Part shown: one piece after another, positions 23,230-37,100 of the stretch
Numbering within the stretch: position 1 is the stretch's first letter
Layout of the letters: the number at the start of each line of letters is the position of its first letter
Assembly (NCBI RefSeq): GCF_026745355.1
Contig: NC_079205.1
Span: forward strand, 131,283 to 195,282
DNA from: Beta vulgaris subsp. vulgaris
Lineage: Eukaryota > Streptophyta > Magnoliopsida > Caryophyllales > Amaranthaceae
Length of the DNA: 64,000 nucleotides
Direction of reading: 5' to 3'
The notes under the pieces: generated by a model
Seen by the model: only the letters and a program-made list of their open reading frames with translations
What the model was told of the DNA's origin: nothing
Databases searched by the model: none
Program-made: the position numbers and the translations under genes

Positions 23230-26200
23230 TCACCCCCGAGTCTTAGCCCTCTTCATTCCAAGGCTGTTGTTGTGAAAGGGAGACACGGAACCAGACATGT
23301 GAGAACCATCTTCACGAAGTGTACCATTGAGCATAGCTAACTCTCTCAGCTGCTGTTTTTTGAAGAAATCCTGCGATTCATCCTGGTCAAGAGATGAGTT
23401 TGTTAGAGCCTTATAATGCCATTTAAAAACAAATAGGAATCAGCCAAAAACAGTTTCTGCAGGCCCTAGATTACATACCACAGGCTTGAGCAGATCCTCA
23501 AGTATCTCACGTGCTTGCATCAGGCGGGCATCAATTATTTCAACTGGCAATTCCGCCTCAACAAGTATATGAAGCGGTTCATTGAGATGCTCATAACCTG
23601 GTTTCCCTCGCATCATGTCCTCCTTTAATAAAAACATCATCCACAACTAGTTGTGTTAGTATTGCAGGAACTAACTGATACCGAGCACCAAATTACTCCA
23701 AAAAGTAGATCATTTTAAAACTAATTAGTATAGGCAACAAATTCAAAACTACTATTTTCACCCTTCCCGATGAAAAATCTGAATGAAACAACTTATACAA
23801 CCAAAAATAGATGTATTTGCAAAAAAAAAAGCACTTAAAATTGTTATATCACTTTGATCAACAAAATTTGACTTCCTTTCTGGTAGATTTATTATGAATG
23901 CATAACATACCCATTATTTCAAGTTGTAATTCCATGTGAACCATGACTTAAATTGCACATATTGTGACTTGAGAATGTTTGGAAACCCAGTTATTCTGCA
24001 GAGTCATAAATCAAATTGCCCAAGCTACAGCTTAGACAGACAGCACAAGATATTATAGGACATTGCAACTTCCAAGTCATCCTACCAGGCTACCAGAGTA
24101 TATATAGTACTAGGCAACTTTTTTCACAAACCTAATCAAGCTGGACCAGGAATTATCATTCACAAACAGAAATGAAGTGATGTAACGAGCAAATAACAAT
24201 TTAAGTGAAATGTGCATCCAGAAGTATGACTGATGTCAAATTCATATAACAATAAATGCAGAGTTAAAATGCAGTAATCAAAAGTACATGCTTACATGGT
24301 TACATTAATACCTTCTGTATGGGTGATTTCCCTCAAGTACCGATGTGCCCCTACTGAATCCTACAGTAAAATGTCTCTCCTGAACACTAAGACGAGCACT
24401 TTGGAGAGAGGGAGGACTTTCTATGGGAGCTGTGAGCTTGATGCATAACACCAGACACACCACTGTCTATACTAATAGGCATAATGCAGTAATAGAACAG
24501 AATTCAGGACTTGCACAAAGCATACAAATACATGATGATGCAAGCAAATGAACCAATATGAAGTTATGAACAAAACCAAATAAACTAATAATCATGTTAA
24601 TATGCATGCTTGAATAAACCGTCTAAGATGCAGGCAAGCCGCCATAGCTAGGCAGACTGCATATCATGTATATGAAAAGCTTTCTTTTTCCCTGGAATTC
24701 AGTATTAATCTTGCTGATGTGCACTTAAGATGAAGTCAAAGTCAACGTGTTGCATGTAAAAGTAGAGGGAGTAATTAAAAAAAATGATCACATCACTGTA
24801 CAATGTTTTCAAAACTCGTATCCTAAAACCAAATTAACATCATGAAGTCACATAAACAAAAATTGTTGTGCAAACACAAAGTAATTAAATATGACAATCT
24901 TGCAGCAACTTTTAGATTGATCTCAAAATTATAAATTAGAAAGAGTCTATGAAGAAAACTATAATTACCTTTGCCGGATCCTTAATGCTGCCACGTCCTC
25001 TGATAAGTACACGACACTCAGTTGTAGCTTCAACGCGTTTCAGAGAGTTCCCCCTCGGGCCAAGAAGACGCCCGACAAAGTTGTACTGCTACAGCCATTA
25101 AACAAAGTACGATGAGGTGATATTCCATGAGGAAAATTGTTCATAAGTCATGATTACAAAATCAAAATAAATAGGAAGCACACCAACTTCATACATTGGG
25201 ATAGTTGTCAACCGGGATATCCACCCTGATAGTTCTCTTCACAATAAGACCAGACGAATTACCATGAGAACCAAGCCAGTTCTGAGCTGAAGACTGGTGT
25301 AAAAGACCAGACATCTGCAGAGAAAGCTAATATAGGTAAAGAAAAGCCAAAAATAAAAAGGGACAGATGCATCTGGATTTCCCCATAGCAGAAACAGAGA
25401 ACCCACAGCAAATTCAAAATTTCATTCAGATACATAACAGCAGCTCAGCGTACTATCAGAAACTCCACATTTTATTTCTTAAACAATGTACAGCAGGTCC
25501 AGAATATATTCAGAAATCACCCGAAAGCTCATAGCAGAAACTTGTTCTGATGTCATGGTCACATCAGTGTAAATGACTGCAATAATATCGGGAGGGGGGT
25601 TCCTATAGTCTAGGAAGTCTGGAAAACCTTTATTCCTGACACCTCTTCTAAGTTTTAATATGGATGGAATTTGAATCTGCGTGGACAGAAGGAATCATGA
25701 CTACATGATAGCTATGCCATGGGTCATAAAGAAAAGGGGAACTATCCATCTCCAGAGCAGCAATCCAACCTACATCTAATATTATTCCATGACATTGTTA
25801 GCTTCATCACTGCCTGTCATGAGAAGAGTGGATACGCTATCAAAAAAATGTTAGCACTAAAAACAACGAGTCAGTAAAGATTTTTAAACAGTAAAATTTG
25901 ACGGAAACTAAAGGTCGTGTTAATGGTCAGTAATCCGTACTTCTGATTGGAAAGGTGGTGCCCATCCATTCATATCTGCTCCTCCATTTGAATACATTCC
26001 TCCAGATGGCAGAGGCCTAGCATGGTCAAGCCCAGTTTGATCTAAAATTGAAGCATTCCCCAACAGTGTAGTTACACGCAATATTTCTGCTCAATGTCAA
26101 TTTTCAATAACAGATGTACTAGTTAGCAGTTGTTAAATATTAGTTGGAAATCCACCACAAACACAATACAGTTCTGCCGAGTTAGTTCAGTAATCAAACT

Positions 26201-27973
26201 CCTTCACCACCTCCAATCACACCCGCACATTAAGTGGAGAGGGAGAGAGGGGAAAACAGAAAGAGAAAAGGAAACTATTTGACACAGCATAAAGGGCAGT
26301 GAAGTAAATATAATTTTTTTCAAAGCATTTTATGGACTACCCATGAGACTTGTACAATAAATTAATCGTGGGCAAGGCCATTACCAATTCACCTACAAAA
26401 GCAGCATGTGCTAGATCCTTCACTATCAGCCTTCAAGCTTTACAACTTATTCACCTAATCCTAGCACTATCCTTGTCATTCTTGTACTCATTTTAAGTGC
26501 AAAACATAACACTTTGCTACCGTTATAATGACGACATATGCGGGAATAAATGGATACAGAGGCTTATATTTGATAAGAAGCCCCTCACAATAGAATTCTG
26601 GATGAGAAGTAAATGAGAGGCAATCCTCTCACGAATGAAATAGTGGAAACAACCCTTAATCAGAAACCAAAAATTCTCTCATAAATTGCCACTTGATATC
26701 GATGACAATATATTTTCTAACATACAGGATCAAAATTTTGGAGTTTTGGTCAAAAGGGAACATTTCCATCCCCCAGAATAGGAGAATGGAGAAGAAACAT
26801 CAGAAAGAGTAAGTTCATTCTAAGAAATAGAGAGCTAATGAGGCCAAATACTTGAGACTATGCCACTTCACTAGTAAGCTGGATTGTCTTGTTGCTTTGT
26901 CTTGTGGCAGGAGTCCTGATATTAGAATAAAGAATCATCTCCTACTGCAGAACCATACATAATCCTGCATTACAGGTAGTCACTTCTCCCAAACCACCAA
27001 ATATAAAACAAATAGAGGAATAAGTAAAGACATGAGATAAAAGAATGATACATGAGGCAAATCCAAATAATCCCATTTTCACAATTTCCAGTGGGCAAAG
27101 CTTCTAATGATTTGTATGTCTTTGAAAGTCTTAACCACATGGATCGAGGACATCTCGAAGATGGCGATGAGATTAGATGCATATAAAGACCCGTGTGTTG
27201 CTGTGAGGCAGTAGAGTTGACATAGAGGCGCACAATGTGTTGTTGGTGAATTATGATGCTACTTAGTATGTTAAGAATACATTAGAGCCTTAAAGAAGCA
27301 ATATATGTGAAATAATGGGAGCAAAATGCATTGTATCCCGTGGAAGCATGGACTTAAGAGTGATATATGATATAAATTCTGGTGTGTAATGATGTTGATG
27401 AAGGATAGCACAATAAGGCATTAATATAGAGTATCCAAGTATGAAGCAAATAGTTGTAGTGGTAATAAAGAATAATAGAAGTAATATGATGGTGTTAGAG
27501 AGAGGAGCAAGAAAAAAGAAAGTAGAAAGTATAGCAGGAAGATAATAAAAAAAATGCAGAAAAGTGACCTTGATTTAAGAGGCGGTAGCAGTTAGGGAGG
27601 ATGGGCATAAAGGGGCCGATCTTTTGACGCTCAGCCAACAACTCGGCGAGATATCTGGAACACAAATGATTCAGATTCAGAGTGATGGATCAGGAATCAG
27701 GATTCAGCGATTCAGGAATAGGAATAACTAGAATTGACATAAATAAAAATAGATCGAGCATATATGATTAAGTAGAAAGAATTGAACAAGACTAGAGTGA
27801 TAATAGTTGTACTAACTACTAGTAGCAGAAAGATAAAGATCTGAAGAAAGAGAAAAAGACTACTTCTCTTGTTCAGCGAGAGCGCTGGAAGCAGAGCGTA
27901 GGCCGGCGATATGAGGAGAGTGAGGAGTGGTTGAGGGTGACGGAGAGTAAGCCATGTATCTGCCGGAAGCCAT
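23230..27973 (-). CDS. STAR/quaking-type KH domain RNA-binding protein (At4g26480-like)
   Basis: Exons (minus): 27973-27864, 27654-27569, 26086-25941, 25314-25195, 25085-24969, 23622-23479, 23382-23230; 291 aa, phase closes, GT-AG introns. The N-terminus [14 protein letters not shown] is followed by the STAR dimerisation-like segment [20 protein letters not shown]. The KH domain spans roughly residues 130-205: [19 protein letters not shown], then [19 protein letters not shown] with the GPRG (GXXG) RNA-binding loop. The QUA2-like part is [24 protein letters not shown]. The C-terminus [11 protein letters not shown] is typical of the plant family. Role: binds RNA and probably affects splicing or mRNA fate in the nucleus. 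Start supported by the family N-terminus. Confidence 0.93.
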
Positions 27974-28019
27974 CACCTAATCCAACCCCTCTCTCTACTG
28001 CCTTGACGGAGACTACTTT

Positions 28020-28095
28020 TCTCTATCTACTATCTACTATCTACTATCTAGTATCTACTTCTCTTTCTCTTTCTCTTTCTCTTTCTCTTTCTCTT
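28020..28095. repeat. Compound microsatellite in the KH gene 5' leader
   Basis: Imperfect TATCTAC units followed by a perfect (TTTCTC)n run, about 50-120 bp upstream of the KH start codon; it appears GA-rich in the transcript sense. Confidence 0.85.
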
Positions 28096-29291
28096 CTGTG
28101 AGTGATTTGTGTATGAGAGACACTAGACAGTAGACAGTGAGAAGAGGAGAAATTTATTAGGGATTTTCTTCCTCCAACGCCCACCACACCACTCACCCCT
28201 CACCCCTCACCACTAACCACACCCTCTAATCAAATTATTACTTTTAACCCATCAACAGCAACAACAACAACAACAACAACTCCAGCGTCGGTCAACAACC
28301 CAACAGGATTCACCCTTCAAACATTTCCAACACTTCAATCTTAATTAATTTTTCACCTTCTAAAATTAACAAAACACTTTTCATTTTAAACTCTTTGAAG
28401 ATAAATAAAATGTTATCTTATTTAGAATTTATTTCTCTTTATCTCTCTCTTTATCACATCAATCTCTCCTTTTCTTTCTCTCTATTTCTCTCCCCTCCTA
28501 AATCCTCATGCCAACTTGCCAAGCCACTACATTTCATTTAAAACACAAAATGGAGGAAGTATATTAAAGTCTAACCACGAAATCAAGTGATATTTATTGT
28601 ATTATTCCATGTTAGCAGGATATATACAAATAATTTTTTTCCTTTCTTGGATAAAGATATTATTCCAAACAATGAATTTAGGCCATGTGAAACCATTGTT
28701 GGACTTAGTGACATCATATATAAAATCACAACTCCAATCAACTATATAATTTACAAACATGGTATTTTTAGTTTCGTAAATGAGCTAGTGAAATCCAAGT
28801 TTTTTTCATTATTTTAGAAAAATGGCATAATTGTTGGTACAAATTCCCATTCAATGAGTTGCGGTGGCGAAATACAACAGTGAAACATTATATAATCATC
28901 AAGCTTAGGAAATCGTATGTAATAGCCTAATAGGCTTATGGAAACCAAATTATTGAGGATCATATGGTTAATATTTGATATAAGAAAATATATATGGTTA
29001 ATGTTTATAGGATTTCCAAAGGGGCTTATATTAATGCATAGATTATGATGTAAGGATTTTAAAATCGAATATTTAATAAGGTCTAAATCCGATTCACTAA
29101 TATAATGAGTATCATTGGAGTACTTAAAATTAGTGATGCTTATTAGATTTGTTTTAATTTAAGTATCGAGTTGACGAGTTCATAGGAGGCAACTTTTAAA
29201 GCTACTGGTAAGACTTGTTAGTGTCTTGTGAAGGTACTTACTCGAACTAAGATTGTGGAGTAATTTCTCCATTTTTTTGTCTATTACCATA

Positions 29292-29548
29292 TATTCCCTC
29301 CGTTTTTCATATAGTTGACCTCTTTTACGCTTGTCAATATAAATATTTGGACATTAATATTTCTAAATTTTCATTTTTTAAAACTATAAAAAGTTGATAT
29401 TCTAAAAGTACATATCCAAACAAATAAAACAAGATCTCACATGACTACAATTTTTCTTACCCGTCGTCACAATATGATATCCGAACATAAATATGTGAAT
29501 AGTGTCAAAACTCAAAGTGTAACCATTAAAAAACATGAAGGGAGTATA
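29292..29548. mobile_element. Stowaway-like MITE
   Basis: About 257 bp. The left end reads TATTCCCTCCGTTTTT and the right end AAGGGAGTATA, imperfect inverted ends with TA at both borders, as in Tc1/mariner-derived Stowaway MITEs. No coding capacity. Confidence 0.6.
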
Positions 29549-31102
29549 AGTTTTAAATTTCTATGTAGGTGTTGGAGCTGAAGAAAAAAAAAGGCCGACA
29601 AACAAAGAAAGCTTCGTTTTCACTGGGGAGAACTATTGTTGTCTAAGAGAGGAAAGATTTGAAGTACCCATCACCACATTGAAGAGTCATCGATAAATCA
29701 TTAAGTACAAAATATTAAATGGCACCCATATCAAGTAGTATCCATTGTACTTTTTGTCTTCACGATACGAAGTGAATGATACATGAATACGGATTGGAAA
29801 ATACATGGATAATAATTAAAAGATGTTTGGATACCAATCCATCTAATTTACACTATCTCCGCCCCAAAATATAGTTCCTATATTCCTTCTTGGTGTCCCA
29901 TATGTTCTTCCCTTTTCATTTTTTGATTCCACAGTTATTCTTGATTTACCTAAAAAATTCGTGCCACAATCAATTAATTGCACCTTGAAACTTTTTTTTT
30001 TCCTGTGTTTATTCACCCAAAGTTGAGTTGTTCATACACTTACGACCTGTTTGGTTCAATGTCATAAATGGTGGTAATGATAATGTATTATAGTGTAAAT
30101 TTGTAAAAGAAATTCTACATTGTTAACCATGGTAATGCTACTTGATTCCAAAACATCTTTCCTGAAATCTCATTACTATCCCTTACCACTTGAGAAGATG
30201 GCATTGTGTGATAAAAATTTATATAGAGAAACTAATAATTTATGATGAAGTTTCATCATCATGGTCATTGACATGAGAACTTGTACAAATTTTATACTAA
30301 GTTACGTTACCATTAGTCCATTACCACCATATATAACTATTTATGAAACGAGCCGTTAATGTTCTTTCAACCAATACTTTCCATTCTCTCTCCAAAACGT
30401 AATTGTTCCCCATAACAATAATTATTCACCATCTTATATGCTACTTCTATTAACTTTTGTGTAAAATAAGAAAGATAGAGTATATTATGAGACAGATGAA
30501 ATGATGTAAGTATGGATTAGATATTTATAAGAGGTCGAGGGCGGTAGAGAACATATATACTATGAGTGGATCCCAAAAGGAAAAGAGGATTGAAAAAGGC
30601 ATAAGAAAGTGGGGGATAAAAAGTAAAAGTAAAAGTAAAGTATGAATCAAATCTTAATGTGGCGAAGGTATCCCCAAATGATCCCATGAGGCTTATTCAG
30701 GTTCCTTTGAATATCGCAATTCCTTTGACTCAGCACTGGGCATATCCTAGTCGACGCTGATGCATTACTTTATCAGAAATTATAAATAATAATGAAATGT
30801 AAAACACTGCGAGGCAGAGGACAGAGGACTGCTTCCTGCTTCCCAAGTAAAACAGTTATCTTGAGAAGAAAGAAAAGAATACCGAGTAGTACTACTACTA
30901 CACAGTTAATTACTAGTAGCAGCCTAGTAGTAGTAGGTGGTGGGTTGTCTTGACTCTAGTCTTGTGTAGCAGTATAAATATAAATACAGAATAGACAGGA
31001 TATGATATGATATGATATGATATCCCCAGATTAGCAATTTAGCATAGCAGAAGAGTAATTGTTAATTGACTTGGCAAATGCTAGACTTGGAAAAGGTTGA
31101 AG

Positions 31103-31150
31103 AACTGGAATTGGAATTGGAATCGGAATCGGAATCGAAATCGGAATCTG
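31103..31150 (+). repeat. GGAATC/GGAATT hexamer array in the PA200 leader
   Basis: Seven to eight hexamer-like units end 11 bp before the start codon, so they are probably in the 5' UTR. Confidence 0.8.
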
Positions 31151-31160
31151 GAAATTGAAG

Positions 31161-34100
31161 ATGCATCTCTATAATGCATGGCTTCCACCTCCAATTATGG
31201 AAGAGAGCAAGAAAGAGAAGGAATCATTCGCTAGGGTCGTCTCTTTGCTAAAGGATTCCTATCATTCCCAAGATCCTGATTCCGTCTACTCCACTCTCAA
31301 ATGGATTTCTGTGCTTGACCTGTCAGTTTTCTTTTTCCATTTTTACCTTGCTTACTCATACTCTTGTTTCTTACCTTGCTACTTGCTACCATGTTTCATG
31401 TTTCATGTTTCTTACTTGATATACTTCTCTGCATCAATCTTCTGCTTCTCGAATTATTTGATTCCAAATAGAACTATAGCAATTGCCAGGTTTATACCAT
31501 TTTGATTTGGCTTTGGCATATGATATGTTCCTTGGGAGGATCATTTTTATGCTCTAAACCCCCATTCATATCACTTCACTACTCTCTTAGTCCAGTACTG
31601 ACTTCCTTAAGTTATAGTTATAGTTATGGGATACTATATATAGTGCACTCATTCTTTCATCTGATATCATATAATTCTCTGCATCAAACTAATTAAGTTC
31701 CATCCTTTGTGTTGCTGCAGTTTCATTAAGGCCAAAAGTGACTTGTCTCTTGAGGATGTTGCCCCTCTTGTTCAATTAGGACTCCAGATTTTTTATGCAG
31801 CTCGCGGCAAACTCTATGCACAGGTATTCTTGTCTTTCTGCATCACCAAATCTCTCTCTCTCTCAGACTGCATTACTTTTGTCCCCCCTCATATTTCTTC
31901 CTTTCGCCTCAATTAGGTTAGATGGGGCAATTTACTTGTAAAAGTCATTAACAAGTACAGGAAGAAGTTATCGCTGACGATTCAATGGCGCCCTCTTTAT
32001 GACACCTTAGTCTGCACGCATTTCACCAGGTATTTACTCCTACTTGCCAGGTTATATTTGGGGCATATTGAACGTGTACGCAGGTTTCTATTGTTGAGCT
32101 GTGCAACTCCTTATTACTATTTGATATGCTTTCATGTTGCTATAAGTAGGTTTTATATGTTTATATTATCTGCGATGAATGATTCTATCTATATGTGGTT
32201 GCCTTTGCGGCTGCTTTATATCCCCGTGAATAAAGCAACTACGTCTAAGCTAAATCATTATAGTTCATATTCATCTTCTATGTTCGTTCCATTTGATTAA
32301 TTTATATGTGGTTCTTTATCTCACACTTTTCACGTTTATTTGTACTGATGCTTCGTCAGTGGATGCTACAGTCTCTAACTCTCCATAGAAGACTTGTTAT
32401 CATTATATTTTACCTTTTGAAAGAAACATGATCTGATCTCAAAATATCTTTTGTCCAGAAGTACGGGCCCAGAAGGGTGGAGAGTTAAGCAGAGACACTT
32501 TCAGACTGTCACTGCCCTTGTTCGTGCTTGTAGGAGATTCTTCCTGCAGAATTCTGCTTTGGAGATATGGTCTGAGTTTAGGTACTGGCTTTTATCCTGG
32601 TTTTGTTGTTTATATGATTTATGTTTTTCAAATTCTGTTGGAAATAATCTTTAAGGAGCTGTATATCTTTACATCTTTTCTATTTATATAATTCTAACTT
32701 TCTCAATCTGTTACCATTTTAGCCCTCTTTTGGAAAATCCTTGGCATAATTCATCTTTTGAAGGTTCTGGTTTTATCAAGCTTTTTCTTCCTACGAATTT
32801 GGACAATCAGGATTTCTTCTCTCAGTAAGTATTTGGATGCTTCGGAGCCTTTCATTATGTGTCGATGCAGTTAAAAGAGTGCTTATCTAACTCCTTTGGA
32901 AGAATGGAATAAGAATTCCCTCTTTGTTGCGTGACAGGGATTGGATTGGAAAATGCATTGATGCCTGGAGTTCTATTCCAAATTGCCAATTTTGGAACAG
33001 CCAATGGGCTGCTGTTCTTGCTCGTGTTATAAAGAAATATGACGTCATTACCTGGGAGCCTTTGTTGCCCGTTCTTTTCGCTAAATATTTGAATATGTTT
33101 GAGGTGAGGCTTTTCAATTCCTAAATGATATCATATTTTCTGCTTCTGCCTACTTTTTTCTCGGATAAAGAGATATTGCATTCGTGAAAAAAGAGCGGGA
33201 TTTTTGCGAGAGAGAACTGGGCGTCCTCTAATTAGGAAGAGAGGGTGCCAAACTGCCAATTATGCTTACAGGAAAATCTTTCCGCAGAAAGTAATGAAAG
33301 ATAATCCCATTTCATAAACCAAGGAACTTTTTCTCATGTAAGTAAAAGGAAGAGGCTGGAGTTGTCTTTCATAGAAATCTGATGTCCCCTAAAACTTTCT
33401 TGTGCCTTCAGGTTTTCAGCGAGTGAATCTTTGCACTTTTTAATCTTACATGAAATAGGAATTATTAGTGGAAGCATCATTTCCATTTGATTACTCCTCT
33501 AGGTTGATCTTGTGCTGCTTGCTGAAGGGATCCTTGTTAAAGACTTCCCTGTGAACTCATGACCCTTCATTTCTGACCACCCTTTTGACTTGTTCAAGGA
33601 AGTTAACCAATCAACAGGATTGATCACCACCACTGTTGCCGCTGCCTTTTCCCCTATCAAACCCAGAGCTTCCGTTTACTACAATTTACTAACTTGACCT
33701 TTGACACAACTCTTCACAAGGATATGTTTTAGGACTTATATATTACTCCCATCAATTGGATCTTCTGCTCATCCAAGTAGAAATAGATAGCTACACAGAA
33801 TCAAGCCACTACTACTCGGCCACTCATCACTTACTTAAGGAGGGGCGAAAAGGGGTAATTCAGCTGCCTAAAATACTCTTAGATCATTCGGTTATGTGTG
33901 AGCAAGGTTATGGCTAGGTATTTTCTGTAAGGAATAATTCTGTTATGTTGCTTGTGTGAGAAGTAGCTAAGGATCCATAAATAGCCGAGGATTGTAAATA
34001 GAAGGTAGTGTATATTTTAATAATTAGTCTTTTCTCTCGGAGAGTCCTTACCTCTCGAATGCAAGGGTTGGAATTGTTATTCTTACACTAAGTATAAGAA

Positions 34101-37100
34101 CACTACTACTATCTTCTCTGCTTGGATACTATTTAGCTGTGGATTTCTTGCTCACTTACTTGATTTATAGCAAACTTGGTATCTCAGTTATGGTGCCAAG
34201 CAATCAACAACAGATGGATCACTTGGAAGGGGAGGTGACTGGTTTGAAAATCACTATTGATGGAATGGTGAACTCCCAACAGATCTTGTTGGCACAGCTC
34301 ACAGTATCTCACAAGAGCTGAGGTTGGAGGGTCGTTTAATACGATCGCGTGAAGATCAGGAGATTTCGATTATTCAGCAAGGAGCAGCACAAATCTCAGG
34401 CTGAAATGTTCGCCACGTTGCAAAAACAAACAACAAACACCCTTTCCCTTTCCCTTTTCGCCACGTTACTAAAGGGTAAAGGGAATGATTAAAATGGCTT
34501 ACCAAACAACATATAAAGGCATTAGAGTTGTTGTTTCCCTTTCCCTTTTTTTGAACCTCCGAAACAAATCGGCCCCAAGTTGCTGGAAATTTACCCTAAT
34601 TATAAGTCCTTTTACTCTTCAAAAACACAGAACGTCGTGATATACGTGTTAACTTTCTAAGAGTGTGGAACCAAAAAACTGACAATCTTTGTTTTTTCTT
34701 CCTTTCCAAGGGCCAGCTTACAAAGCGCGGCCCTTTGAAATTTAAACAAACCAAAAGTGACAATAACACTAAAAACTTTGCATTACTACCAAAGAATCAG
34801 CAATCTCCCATTAACTGTAGCAATAAGGAGCAAATCTTTGCTAAATCTTGACACTAACATGAGGTATTATGTTATTTAAACAGTGAAGGATAAGACACCA
34901 TGGTTTATGTTGTCTGCAGATGATATTGTATTTGGTGAAAGAGACCATCTAATTTGGAGAGATGGAGTAAAGATTGGGATTATTGAGAACTTAGGCTTAG
35001 AGCACAACTGTGTACATTGAGTGCAATTTTAGTAATGAAAAAGAGCTAAATGTGGATGTAGTGACATTATTTCGTAAGGAGTTTCCTATAAGTGATTGTT
35101 TAGGTGCCTTTGTTCAATTTTTATAAAGGATAGGAGATATTGACTAAAATGACAGACTCATGGTTGATGAAAGGGAAGGGAGCAAGTCGGATATTGTGCT
35201 ATTGTAGCGTACCTCGAAGGCCAAGAGTGAAACTCTGCATAGGTGGGAGTGTGGGCATTTAGGAAGATGATGCGTATTTCGAGATAGATGTGTGAAAGCA
35301 CCTCAAGAGATAGAATTTAGAGTGAAAAGTCTCGGAAGAGGATTGGATTTGCGGATAGGATCATAAAAAACCAGCTACGTTGGTTTGGACATGAAAGACA
35401 TTTGTCAAGATGATGCACCGGTAAAGGTAGTAAATGTTGGAAATTGGGGTCAATGAGGTTTTTTTTAGATGTTGAGGGAGGCCAAAAATGACTTGGATAT
35501 ATAGAGCGTTAGAAATATTTTGAAGAAATTAGGTTTATGGGAGCACAAAAGGTAGAAAGGAATGAAGGTTTATGATCAGTATAGATGATTGGATATAATC
35601 TTAACTCATGCAGATCCCATCCAATTAGGTTTTGGAATAGTGGTATGTTTTTTTTTCCAAACCACTTTGGGATTGTTTTAGATTGTATAGAACCCTTTAA
35701 TAGCAAGCCTTGCCTTAAACCTTTCAATTCAACCCTTCAATTTTGTTATTTTTCAAATCCAATTATATTGAATGAATTTACTACCTTTTGGCAGGCCTAA
35801 TAATTCTAATGTATGGTTCGACATTATTGAATCCAAATTACTATTTTCATCTTTACGATTGATATATGAGTTCATGGCCTCTAATTAGTTTTAGGTTTAT
35901 GTGAAGACAAAGACAAAGTTCATCTAGATCATCAATATCATTCATTTCTCTTAAAAGGAGTCAGAAACTCAGGCAGAAAGCTAACTGCAATTCTACATCT
36001 TTGACTCTTGTTAGGTTGCTCTACCATACTATTCTATTAGAGGTAGGCAAAGACATAGAAGAGATAGATGCATGTGTGCAAGCATCTGCTTATGTAGGTG
36101 ATTAATGCCTTATTTTTTCGCTATTAGCTTATGTAGGTTTGTAGGTGGATAAAACTTTGATACTCTTAAAACCATCGTGAAGAGAGTGCTTAATATAAGT
36201 TGAAAATTGTTGTACTGAAGTTGGCCTAGTTGTTGCCCTGTGTGGAAGTAGCTCTTTCTATTATGCAAGTATCCCTTTATCACATGGTGTAACGAGAAAA
36301 CCTGCTTAATGATTCATGCAATCATGCTTGTATTAATTCTTATTCATTAACCTAGGACACTTAATAAAATGATGTGGATGTTATGTATTGTATGCTTGGA
36401 GTGGTCCTTGTGGCCTCTCCTCTTTTCTTATAGCCTTCCTTTTTTGTGCTTTGGGGAAACTACTTTCTCCACACATATGACTTTACTACTAGTTTCTTCA
36501 TTTCATCATGCTTGAAAAGAATGACATGGTACTTCTGTGGTAATTCCAGGTTCCTGTGGCAAATGGTTCTAGTTCGTACCCGTACTCTGTTAATGTTCCA
36601 AGAAATACAAGGTTCTTGTTTTCCAACAAGACATCCACTCCATCTAAGGCGATTGCGAAATCTATCGTAAGATCAAGTATACTCATTCTAAGTCTGCTCG
36701 TATTAAATAGTGAATCTAATATCTTTATATTGATCATACCTGACTGTGTTTTGCTTTTGTATTTATTGAAGGTGTATTTACTCAGACCCGGGAGTTCAGC
36801 TCAAGAGCATTTTGACAAGTTGATCAATATCTTGGAACAGTGTGTACCCTCATGCTTCACTTTAGCTTGTTGCATCTGAATAGAAATTACTTACTATTGT
36901 GTTGTTCACTTGTCTTGCTCTTCTAGATATTACCATCCTTCTAATGGTGGTCGCTGGACATACTCTTTGGAGCGTTTTTTGCTGTATCTAGTAATTATGT
37001 TTCAGAAGCGTTTACAACATGAACAAAAGTAAGAAATCCATATTTAAATAATCTCATTTATTTCAGTAAGGGATCTGTCATAAGCTCTCATTGCTTTAAA

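Larger units (their letters stand above)
27974..31160. other. Divergent intergenic region between KH gene and PA200
   Basis: Holds both promoters. Next to the KH start are microsatellites: TCTACTA units and (CTTTCT)n at 28020-28095, and (CAA)n at 28255-28280. The middle part is AT-rich with a Stowaway-like MITE. Near PA200 are GATAT repeats (30995-31023) and a GGAATC hexamer array (31103-31150). No coding sequence recognised. Confidence 0.7.

Noticed and set aside
31155..31160. Upstream in-frame start for PA200
   Set aside because: The codon at 31155 is TTG. The family begins MHLYNAW at the ATG at 31161.
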